Shown piece after piece: positions 44,261-51,703 of a DNA stretch of 64,000 bases. The notes below the pieces were generated by a model. The model was given only the letters and a program-made list of their open reading frames with translations, was not told where the DNA came from and ran no database searches. The stretch covers positions 1-64,000 of the forward strand of contig NZ_FNIY01000009.1 in NCBI RefSeq assembly GCF_900104355.1. The letters run 5' to 3'. The translations under genes and the position numbers were made by a program. This DNA is from Phyllobacterium sp. OV277. GTDB lineage: Bacteria; Pseudomonadota; Alphaproteobacteria; Rhizobiales; Rhizobiaceae. Each line of letters opens with the position of its first letter. Position 1 is the stretch's first letter.

Positions 44261-45166
44261 ATGGGACTCACCCCCAATCGCGACGTATTCATTACCTGTG
44301 CCGTAACCGGCTCCGGTGACACGACAGGCCGGTCCGACAAGGTTCCGGTCACCCCGCGCCAGATCGCCGATGAGTGCATTTCCGCCGCTAATGCGGGAGC
44401 GGCTATCGCTCACATCCATGTGCGTGATCCGAAAACGGGCAAAGGCTCACGCGACATTGCGCTGTATACGGAAGTGGTCGAGTTGATCAAAGCGTCTGGT
44501 GTCGACATGGTGCTGAACCTCACCGCCGGTATGGGCGGCGACCTGACGCTTGGCTCGACCGAACAGCCCATGCCGCCCTCGCCTGATGGTACGGATATGG
44601 TTGGAGCAACGGAGCGTCTCGTGCACGTGGCAAAGCTGCGTCCGGAAATTTGCACGCTCGATTGCGGCACGATGAATTTCGGCGAAGGCGATTACGTCAT
44701 GACCAATACGCCTGCCATGTTGAAAGACATGGCAGCGCAGATCAAGGCGCTCGGCGTGCGCCCGGAAGTTGAAATTTTCGACACCGGTCATTTGCTACTC
44801 GCCAAATGGCTCTATGACCAGAAATTGCTGGAAGATCCTGTGATGGTGCAGCTTTGCATGGGCATTCCATGGGGTGCACCTGACGATATCAACACGCTGT
44901 TGGCACTCACCAACAATTTGCCATCCAACTGGACATTTTCGGCCTTCTCCATTGGTCGCAACCAGATGCCCTATGCGGCCATGGCGATGCTGGCTGGCGG
45001 CAATATCCGCGTTGGCCTTGAAGACAATATCTGGCTCGACAAGGGCGTTCTTGCCACCAACGGCCAACTGGTCGAACGGGCGGTGAAGGTTGCCGAAAGC
45101 ATTGGCGCGAAAATCCTTGGACCTGACGAGGTTCGCGCCCGCATGAAACTGACAAAGGGCTGGTGA
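44261..45166 (+). CDS. cdhC: BKACE-family 3-dehydrocarnitine cleavage enzyme
   Basis: Beta-keto acid cleavage enzyme (BKACE, formerly DUF849), a zinc TIM-barrel enzyme of 301 aa. It condenses a beta-keto acid with acetyl-CoA to give acetoacetate and a new CoA ester. The zinc ligands are in IAHIHVRDP (His51, His53); other family parts are [19 protein letters not shown] and FDTGHLLLA. Next to carnitine dehydrogenase the substrate should be 3-dehydrocarnitine, giving betainyl-CoA and acetoacetate. GGGAGCAAAGCA precedes the ATG. It opens the plus-strand operon. Confidence 0.9.
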   Translation: MGLTPNRDVFITCAVTGSGDTTGRSDKVPVTPRQIADECISAANAGAAIAHIHVRDPKTGKGSRDIALYTEVVELIKASGVDMVLNLTAGMGGDLTLGSTEQPMPPSPDGTDMVGATERLVHVAKLRPEICTLDCGTMNFGEGDYVMTNTPAMLKDMAAQIKALGVRPEVEIFDTGHLLLAKWLYDQKLLEDPVMVQLCMGIPWGAPDDINTLLALTNNLPSNWTFSAFSIGRNQMPYAAMAMLAGGNIRVGLEDNIWLDKGVLATNGQLVERAVKVAESIGAKILGPDEVRARMKLTKGW

Positions 45167-45170
45167 CATC

Positions 45171-46232
45171 ATGACGACAATTCGCAAAGCGGCAGCCGTC
45201 GGCGGCGGTGTTATCGGCGCGGGCTGGGTCGCCCGCCTCATTCTCAACGGCATCGATGTTTCGATCTTCGATCCTGACCCGGAAGCAGAACGCAAAGTCA
45301 GCGAGGTGATGAAAAACTCACGGCGCGCCTACAAGACCATGGTTCCTGATGGCCTGCCGAAAGAAGGCAAGCTGACTTTTGCCAAGACCATTGCCGAAGC
45401 TGTCGCCGGTGCCAATTTCATTCAGGAAAGCGTGCCGGAACGGCTTGATCTGAAACACAAGGTGCTGGCGGAAATCGACAAACATGCGGCTGTCGACGCG
45501 ATTATCGGTTCGTCCACATCAGGCATTTTGCCATCGGATATGCAGACATCGATGCAGCATCCGGAGCGTCTTGTCGTCGGCCATCCTTATAATCCGGTTT
45601 ATCTGCTTCCCCTCGTGGAAATCGTCGGCGGTAAGCTGACCTCCCCGGAAGCCATCGAAACGGCCCGCGAACTCTATGCCTCCATCGGCATGAAGCCGGT
45701 GGTCATCCGCAAGGAAATCGAAGCCTTTGTTGGCGACCGCCTGCTGGAGGCCGTCTGGCGCGAAGCGCTGTGGTTGATCAAGGATGATATTACCACCGTC
45801 GAGGAACTCGACGATATCATGCGTTATTCCTTTGGTATCCGCTGGGCGCAGATGGGTATGTTCCAGGTCTATCGTGTGGCGGGCGGCGAAGCGGGCATGC
45901 GCCACTTCATGGCCCAGTTTGGCCCCTGCCTCTCATGGCCGTGGACCAAGCTGATGGACGTGCCTGAGCTGACAGACGAGCTGGTCGACAAGATCGCCAC
46001 CCAGTCGGATGAACAGGCGCATGGTCTTTCGATCCGCGAACTCGAGCGCATCCGCGACGACAATCTGGTTGCCATCATGGATGCCCTCTCCCGCCAGAAC
46101 AAAGGCAAGGGCTGGGGCGCCGGGGCACTCTACAAGGATTACACAAAACAATTGTCCAAACTGGCAAAGAAGCCTGCCATTTCAAAAGCTGCCGAAAAAG
46201 CCAAATCCACCAAACCGAAGAAGAAGGTTTAG
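45171..46232 (+). CDS. cdhA: L-carnitine 3-dehydrogenase
   Basis: NAD-dependent enzyme of the 3-hydroxyacyl-CoA dehydrogenase family, oxidising L-carnitine to 3-dehydrocarnitine. The Rossmann motif GGGVIGAG is at residues 11-18; SSTSGILPSDMQ and the catalytic-region VVGHPYNPVYLLPLVEIV are typical of carnitine dehydrogenase. It has 353 aa including a Lys/Ala/Pro-rich tail (about the last 30 residues) that is not part of the fold. In several rhizobia a thioesterase is fused to this protein; here it is separate (cdhB). It begins four bases after cdhC. Confidence 0.9.
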   Translation: MTTIRKAAAVGGGVIGAGWVARLILNGIDVSIFDPDPEAERKVSEVMKNSRRAYKTMVPDGLPKEGKLTFAKTIAEAVAGANFIQESVPERLDLKHKVLAEIDKHAAVDAIIGSSTSGILPSDMQTSMQHPERLVVGHPYNPVYLLPLVEIVGGKLTSPEAIETARELYASIGMKPVVIRKEIEAFVGDRLLEAVWREALWLIKDDITTVEELDDIMRYSFGIRWAQMGMFQVYRVAGGEAGMRHFMAQFGPCLSWPWTKLMDVPELTDELVDKIATQSDEQAHGLSIRELERIRDDNLVAIMDALSRQNKGKGWGAGALYKDYTKQLSKLAKKPAISKAAEKAKSTKPKKKV

Positions 46233-46236
46233 AACC

Positions 46237-47400
46237 ATGGATTTCGGTCTTTCGGAGGAGCAAAGGCTGATTGTCGAGACAACCCGCGCCTTTGTCGAAA
46301 ACGAGCTTTATCCGCACGAAGCGGAAGTCGAGCGCACGGGTGTCCTGCGCAAGGAACTGGCTGATGAGCTGAAGCAAAAGGCGATTGCCGCGGGTCTTTA
46401 TGCGGCGAATATGCCTGAAAGCGTTGGCGGTGCCGGTCTCGATACGGTGACATGGCTGCTCTATGAAAAGGAGCTTGGCCGCGCCAATTATGCGTTGCAC
46501 TGGTCCTGTGTCGGACGCCCATCGAACATTCTGCTCGCTGGCACAGACGCCCAGAAGGAAAAATACCTTTATCCCTGCATTCGCGGCGAAAAGTCCGATT
46601 GTCTGGCCATGACCGAACCCGGTGCGGGTTCGGATTTGCGCGGCATGAAGGCAACAGCCGTGGAAAAAGGCGGAGACTGGATCGTCAACGGTACGAAACA
46701 TTTCATCAGCCATGCGCTGGAAGCGGATTTTGTCATCCTCTTCGTGGCTTCAGGTGAAGAAGACACGCCGCGCGGCAAGAAGAAAAAGATCACTGCCTTC
46801 TTCGTCGACAAGGATCATCCGGGGATGACCATCCGCGAGGGTTATCGCAACGTCTCGCACCGGGGCTATACCAATGCGATCATCGAGTTCGACGATTGCC
46901 GCCTGCCCGCCGATGCCATCCTTGGCGAAGTGCATAAAGGCTTTGACGTCGCCAATACATGGCTCGGTGCCACACGGCTGCAGGTTGCGGCCACTTGCCT
47001 TGGCCGGGCGGAACGCGCGCTTGGCCACGCCATCCAATATGCGGCGCAGCGGGTGCAGTTTGGCCAGCAGATCGGCAAATTCCAGGGCGTTTCGTTCAAG
47101 CTCGCCGATATGGCAACGGAACTGAAGGCTGCTGATCTGCTGACTTTCGAAGCCGGATGGAAATTCGATCAGGGCACTGTGACCGATCAGGACATGGCCA
47201 TGGCCAAGCTGAAAGCCACGGAGGTGCTTGCCTTCGTTGCCGATGAAGCCATCCAGATTCACGGCGGCATGGGACTGATGGACGACCTGCCACTTGAACG
47301 CATCTGGCGCGATGCCCGCGTGGAGCGGATTTGGGAAGGCACATCGGAAATCCAGCGCCACATCATTTCCCGCGCTTTGCTTCGTCCGCATGGAGCATGA
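46237..47400 (+). CDS. Acyl-CoA dehydrogenase, probable (gamma-)butyrobetainyl-CoA dehydrogenase
   Basis: FAD-dependent acyl-CoA dehydrogenase of 387 aa. Motifs: CLAMTEPGAGSDLRGMKATA, then RVQFGQQIGKFQGV, QIHGGMGLMDDLPLERIWRDAR, and the catalytic Glu near residue 367 in IWEGTSEI. The start ATG at 46237 lies four bases after the cdhA stop. Beside a CaiD-like hydratase and a CoA ligase, it could oxidise gamma-butyrobetainyl-CoA to crotonobetainyl-CoA, a step analogous to CaiA running in reverse; the exact substrate is inferred. Confidence 0.88.
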   Translation: MDFGLSEEQRLIVETTRAFVENELYPHEAEVERTGVLRKELADELKQKAIAAGLYAANMPESVGGAGLDTVTWLLYEKELGRANYALHWSCVGRPSNILLAGTDAQKEKYLYPCIRGEKSDCLAMTEPGAGSDLRGMKATAVEKGGDWIVNGTKHFISHALEADFVILFVASGEEDTPRGKKKKITAFFVDKDHPGMTIREGYRNVSHRGYTNAIIEFDDCRLPADAILGEVHKGFDVANTWLGATRLQVAATCLGRAERALGHAIQYAAQRVQFGQQIGKFQGVSFKLADMATELKAADLLTFEAGWKFDQGTVTDQDMAMAKLKATEVLAFVADEAIQIHGGMGLMDDLPLERIWRDARVERIWEGTSEIQRHIISRALLRPHGA

Positions 47401-47430
47401 GCGGTTTATGAGGTCAGGTTTCGCCATCAT

Positions 47431-47594
47431 CACCCCCCTCTGTCCTGTCGGACATCTCCCCCACAAGGGGGGAGATCACATTGGCATGAACGCCTTTGCA
47501 CAACCGGAAACGTTTCAAATTGTGCAAAGGCAGTATTGTAGGCTGATCTCCCCCCTTGTGGGGGAGATGCCTGACAAGGCAGAGGGGGGTGGTC
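47431..47594. repeat. Type B palindromic repeat, copy 2, inside the operon
   Basis: The arms are near perfect: CACCCCCCTCTGTCCTGTCG at the left end mirrors the right end around 47560-47594. The interior has ATGAACGCCTTTGCACAACC and TTGTGCAAAGGCAG, homologous to copy 1 at 7217-7410. It lies between the acyl-CoA dehydrogenase and CoA ligase genes on the same strand. Its right end supplies AGAGGGGGGTGG just ahead of the ligase start codon. Confidence 0.88.
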
Positions 47595-47598
47595 ACTA

Positions 47599-49671
47599 GT
47601 GCCAAAACTCGACCGTCTGCTTCGACCCAAAACCATTGCAGTCTTCGGCGGTCTTCAGGCGGCCGAAGTCATCAAGCAATCGCAGAAAATGGGATTCTCA
47701 GGCGAGATATGGCCTGTCCACCCCAAGCATGATGAAATACTCGGCCTCAAAGCCTATCGCTCCGTCGCCGACCTTCCCGGCAGCCCGGATGCGGCGTTTG
47801 TTGGCGTCAACCGGTTTCTTACCATCGATATTGTCAGGCAATTGCGTGAACGCGGTGCGGGTGTTGCCGTATGCTATGCCTCGGGTTTTCTGGAAGCTGG
47901 CGCCGATGATGCGGATGGTGCGCGGCTGCAGGATGAGCTGATTGAGGCAGCGGGCGATATGCCGATCATCGGGCCAAACTGTTATGGCCTGATCAATTAT
48001 TGCGATGGTGCCCTGCTCTGGCCCGACCAGCATGGCGGACGCAGACTTGCCGCTGATGAGCGCGGTGTTGCCATCATCACCCAGTCGTCCAATATCGCCA
48101 TCAACATGACCATGCAGACGCGCGGATTGCCAATTGCCCATGTGATGACGGCAGGCAATCAGGCGCAAACAGGCCTGCCCGATATGGCTATTGCCCTGCT
48201 TGAGGATGAGCGGGTCACAGCGCTCGGTCTCCACATCGAAGCGTTTCAATCAGCGGCAAAATTCGAGGCACTGGCAAAACGCGCGCGGGAACTAAACAAA
48301 CCCATCGTTGCCATGAAGGTTGGTCGCTCGGCGCAGGCCCGCGCGGCAACCGTTTCGCACACGGCCTCGCTGGCTGGATCGGATGCGGCGTCGGATGCAT
48401 TTTTGACGCGCCTCGGCATTGCCCGGGTCAATTCCATCGCCTCTTTCCTTGAAACGCTGAAGCTTCTGCATGTGCATAAACAGCTTGATGGCAATACGCT
48501 TTCGTCCATGAGTTGTTCCGGCGGCGAAGCCTCTGTCATGGCCGACAGTGCCGAAGGCCGCGCGGTTCACTTTCCAGTCCTCACACCCGAACACCGGGCC
48601 AAAGTAAAATCCACGTTGGGGCCGCTGGTCGCCGTGGCCAATCCGCTCGATTACCACACCTTTATCTGGAACAATGAACCGGCACTCACCGAGACCTTTA
48701 CAGCCATGGTATCAGGGGGCTTCGCGCTCAATTGCCTTGTGCTTGACTTTCCCCGCAAAGACCGCTGTTCCGATGTGGATTGGTGGGCAACCGTGCGGGG
48801 TTTTGAGGCTGCTCTTAAAACCAATAATGCCAAGGGCGCCATTGTCGCGTCCCTGCCGGAAAACATACCCGAGGAATATATTGCCGGGTTGATGGCGAGA
48901 GGTATTGCGCCACTCTGCGGGATCACCGAGGCGTTTGATGCTGCTGAGGCTGCCGCGTTTATTGGTCAGGCATGGAAAACACCATTGCCTCAGCCCGTTG
49001 TTTCTCCCGAAGAAATCCATGCGGAAAATCTGACGCCCGACGAAGCGGAAGCAAAAGCCCTCCTTAGAATGCGGGGGCTACCCGTGCCTTTGGGCCAACG
49101 TTGCCAAAGCGTCGAAGAAGCGGTTGCAGCGGCGGAAAGATTGACCTTTCCGGTCGCGCTCAAGGCACTTGGCGTTGCGCACAAATCCGAGCTTAATGCT
49201 GTCAGGCTCAATCTGCGGGATGAACAATCCGTGCGCGTTGCTGCCACTGACTTGATTGGCATTGGCAGTGGGCTTTATGTCGAACGCATGGTGACCGACG
49301 CCGTTGCCGAACTCATTGTCGGCATTGTTGATGATCTGCAATTCGGACCGCTGATGACGCTTGGTACCGGCGGTGTGCTGGTTGAACTTTTGAAAGACAG
49401 CGTGACATTGCTCCTGCCATCCAGCCGGGCGGAGACCGAAGCCGCCCTGCGCTCGCTGCGTATGTTTCCGCTGCTTGACGGCTATCGTGGCAAACCGAAA
49501 GCCGATCTTGATGCGGCTTTGGATGCCATTCTTGGCATTGCCGATTTTGCGGTGAAGAATGCCGGCAGGATCGTTGAACTCGATATCAATCCGCTGCTTG
49601 TCTGCCGCAGCGGTCAGGGCGCATGGATAGCCGATGCGCTGCTTGTAACCAGGGGAGAGTTGCATGAGTGA
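47599..49671 (+). CDS. NDP-forming acyl-CoA synthetase (acetate-CoA ligase family), probable betaine-CoA ligase
   Basis: One-chain acyl-CoA synthetase of 690 aa of the ADP-forming acetyl-CoA synthetase family. Order: CoA-binding domain (from RPKTIAVFG, residue 10), succinyl-CoA synthetase-like domain with the phospho-His candidate His254 in VSHTASLAGSD, and a C-terminal ATP-grasp domain (PVALKALGVAHKSELNAVRL onward, about residue 515-690). It activates a carboxylate with ATP and CoA. Its place between the dehydrogenase and caiD suggests gamma-butyrobetaine, crotonobetaine or carnitine. The start is a GTG at 47599; its ribosome binding site lies in the adjacent repeat. Confidence 0.88.
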   Translation: MPKLDRLLRPKTIAVFGGLQAAEVIKQSQKMGFSGEIWPVHPKHDEILGLKAYRSVADLPGSPDAAFVGVNRFLTIDIVRQLRERGAGVAVCYASGFLEAGADDADGARLQDELIEAAGDMPIIGPNCYGLINYCDGALLWPDQHGGRRLAADERGVAIITQSSNIAINMTMQTRGLPIAHVMTAGNQAQTGLPDMAIALLEDERVTALGLHIEAFQSAAKFEALAKRARELNKPIVAMKVGRSAQARAATVSHTASLAGSDAASDAFLTRLGIARVNSIASFLETLKLLHVHKQLDGNTLSSMSCSGGEASVMADSAEGRAVHFPVLTPEHRAKVKSTLGPLVAVANPLDYHTFIWNNEPALTETFTAMVSGGFALNCLVLDFPRKDRCSDVDWWATVRGFEAALKTNNAKGAIVASLPENIPEEYIAGLMARGIAPLCGITEAFDAAEAAAFIGQAWKTPLPQPVVSPEEIHAENLTPDEAEAKALLRMRGLPVPLGQRCQSVEEAVAAAERLTFPVALKALGVAHKSELNAVRLNLRDEQSVRVAATDLIGIGSGLYVERMVTDAVAELIVGIVDDLQFGPLMTLGTGGVLVELLKDSVTLLLPSSRAETEAALRSLRMFPLLDGYRGKPKADLDAALDAILGIADFAVKNAGRIVELDINPLLVCRSGQGAWIADALLVTRGELHE

Positions 49672-50446
49672 TGTGATCAGAACGCGCCGCGAAGGCGGTA
49701 TTCTCGAAGTCACGCTGGATCGTCCGAAGGCCAATGCCATCGATCTCAAGACCAGCCGCCTGCTAGGAGAAACGTTCCAGAATTTCCGCGACGATCCTGA
49801 ATTGCGCGTGGCGATTGTCCAGACCGAAGGCGACAAATTCTTCTCCGCTGGCTGGGATCTGAAGGCAGCCGCAAGCGGCGATGCCGTGGATGGTGATTAT
49901 GGGGTCGGTGGCTTTGGCGGATTGCAGGAGCTGCGCGACCTCAATAAGCCTGTCATCGCCGCCGTCAACGGCATGGCGGTGGGCGGCGGGTTTGAACTCG
50001 CCCTCTCCTGCGATCTTATCTTTGCCTCCGACCATTCCAGTTTTGCCCTGCCTGAGATTCGCGCAGGTACGCTTGCTGATGCCGCCACGGTAAAATTGCC
50101 CAAGCGCATTCCCTATCACGTCGCCATGGACCTGCTTTTCACCGGACGATGGATGGATGTTGCGGAGGCGCATCGCTGGGGTCTCGTCAACGAGGTTCTG
50201 CCAAAAGACAAGCTGATGGAGCGCGTCTGGGAGATCGCGCGTCTGCTCGAAAGCGGCCCGCCACTGGTGTTTGCCGCCATCAAGGAAGTGGCGCGTGAAG
50301 CGGAGGATATGAGTTTTCAGGACGCCATGAGCCGGATCACCAAGCGCAAATTCCGCACGGTCGATGTGCTTTATGCCTCGGAAGACGGTCAGGAAGGTTT
50401 TAAAGCCTTTGCCGAAAAACGCGATCCCGTATGGAAAGGCAAATGA
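49664..50446 (+). CDS. caiD: CaiD-like carnitinyl-CoA dehydratase (enoyl-CoA hydratase family)
   Basis: Crotonase-fold enzyme of 260 aa that interconverts crotonobetainyl-CoA and L-carnitinyl-CoA. The sequence closely follows E. coli CaiD as I know it: LDRPKANAID at residue 18, FFSAGWDLKAAA at 59, the oxyanion segment AAVNGMAVGGGFELAL, and the C-terminus FAEKRDPVWKGK. The catalytic residues Glu111 and Glu131 are conserved in position. It overlaps the ligase gene by eight bases and the next gene by four, so it is translationally coupled in the operon. Confidence 0.9.
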   Translation: MSDVIRTRREGGILEVTLDRPKANAIDLKTSRLLGETFQNFRDDPELRVAIVQTEGDKFFSAGWDLKAAASGDAVDGDYGVGGFGGLQELRDLNKPVIAAVNGMAVGGGFELALSCDLIFASDHSSFALPEIRAGTLADAATVKLPKRIPYHVAMDLLFTGRWMDVAEAHRWGLVNEVLPKDKLMERVWEIARLLESGPPLVFAAIKEVAREAEDMSFQDAMSRITKRKFRTVDVLYASEDGQEGFKAFAEKRDPVWKGK

Positions 50447-51393
50447 GCACGGATTATTCGGTTCTGATCGACGCGGAAACCTGGGCTTTCATCGAGCGGA
50501 CCAACAGCTTTTATCCGCCCGATGCGGTTGAATATACCGTCGCACAGCAACGCGAGGTTTATAACCGGATGTGCCGGGGGTTTTTCGTCGGCTATCCCCA
50601 GAGCGTTTCATCCGCTGATCGCTTCGTTGATGCTGATAGCAGGAAAATCCCTGTCCGTATCTATGACAAAGAGAACACCACACCCGAAGCCATCTGCCTG
50701 TATTTTCATGGCGGTGGCTTTGTCGTCGGTGGTCTCGACAGCCATGATGATGTCTGTGCCGAGATTTGTGACGCCGCCGGCTTTCGCGTTATCTCAGTCG
50801 ATTATCGCCTTGCGCCCGAGCACGTACATCCCGCATCGTTCGAGGATTGCCTTGCGGTATTCGAGCATGTGGCGGCAACGTCTGCTCTGCCCATCGTGCT
50901 GTGCGGCGACAGCGCTGGCGGCAATCTGGTTGCTGCGGTTTCGCATTATGTGCGCCACAGTGATCGCGCGCCAATTGGTCAGGTGATGATCTATCCCGGA
51001 TTGGGCGGTGCGCAGAACGAGGGTTCGTATGTCACCCATGCGGAAGCACCTATGCTGACCACACGCGATACGGTCTACTACGCCAAGGTCAGAAGCGGCG
51101 ATCACGACTGGTCAAAAGACCCGCGTTTTGCCCCGCTCGCTGACACCGACTTTTCCAACCTGCCCGATACGATTGTAATCTCTGCCGAGTGTGATCCGCT
51201 TTCGGATGATGGCAGGCACTATTGCGAGCGGATTTCAGCTGATGGCGGCAAGGCGATCTGGAACAATGAGCCCGGTCTGGTGCACGGCTATCTGCGTGCC
51301 CGCCACAGCGTCGAACGCGCCCGCTCCAGCTTCCGCCGGATATGCACTGCGGTGCATTTGCTGGGCCAAGGCCGCTGGCCGGGTCAGCTTTGA
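50443..51393 (+). CDS. HSL-family alpha/beta hydrolase, candidate acylcarnitine esterase
   Basis: Serine esterase of the hormone-sensitive lipase (GDSAGG) family, 316 aa. The oxyanion motif HGGGFVVGG begins at residue 89 and the nucleophile Ser157 lies in CGDSAGGNL. A catalytic Asp (SAECDPLSDDG) and His (GLVHGYLRARH) follow. There is no signal peptide. The ATG at 50443 overlaps the caiD stop as ATGA, an in-frame ATG lies four codons upstream. Coupled to caiD, it could release carnitine from short-chain acylcarnitines, like a known Pseudomonas enzyme; unproven. Confidence 0.87.
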   Translation: MSTDYSVLIDAETWAFIERTNSFYPPDAVEYTVAQQREVYNRMCRGFFVGYPQSVSSADRFVDADSRKIPVRIYDKENTTPEAICLYFHGGGFVVGGLDSHDDVCAEICDAAGFRVISVDYRLAPEHVHPASFEDCLAVFEHVAATSALPIVLCGDSAGGNLVAAVSHYVRHSDRAPIGQVMIYPGLGGAQNEGSYVTHAEAPMLTTRDTVYYAKVRSGDHDWSKDPRFAPLADTDFSNLPDTIVISAECDPLSDDGRHYCERISADGGKAIWNNEPGLVHGYLRARHSVERARSSFRRICTAVHLLGQGRWPGQL

Positions 51394-51407
51394 ATTGGAT
51401 ATCGTGA

Positions 51408-51670
51408 GTGGTCGATGGTGTGGTGAGTGGTGCGTGGTTCGATATAACAACCATGGGGGAGAGTGAGGATGCAACGCTAATCGCAATATCGTTGCAAAAT
51501 ATGGTTCCCCGCGCCCCCATTTTCGTCATCCTCGGGCTTGACCCGAGGACCCACGGTTAAGGAAATTAGACGAATCTGGATACTTGGCGCTTTTAAATTG
51601 TGGGTCCTCGGGTCAAGCCCGAGGATGACGGAGAGATGGGTGGGTTAGAGGGAGCTATATTCTGCAACGG
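51408..51670. repeat. Type A repeat split by type C copy 2
   Basis: A degenerate type A left arm (about 51419-51465, GTGCGTGGTTCGATATAACA) and interior (GATGCAACGCTAATCGCA) lead into type C copy 2. After it comes an inverted type A interior (GGGAGCTATATTCTGCAAC and TGTGATCTCC, about 51646-51680). The pattern is best explained by a type C element sitting inside a type A element. It fills the 310-base gap between two convergent genes. Confidence 0.65.
51524..51631. repeat. Type C palindromic repeat, copy 2
   Basis: CGTCATCCTCGGGCTTGACC at 51524 onward (arm 51524-51556) is matched by the complementary right arm at about 51600-51631. The interior is about 43 bases, shorter than in copy 1 (34939-35121). 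It lies within a type A element. Confidence 0.85.
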
Positions 51671-51703
51671 TTGTGATCTCCCCAAACCAAATGAAAGCGG
51701 ACC

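Noticed and set aside
49664-50446. Generic fatty acid enoyl-CoA hydratase
   Set aside because: The close match to CaiD along the length and the carnitine context favour a carnitinyl-CoA dehydratase.
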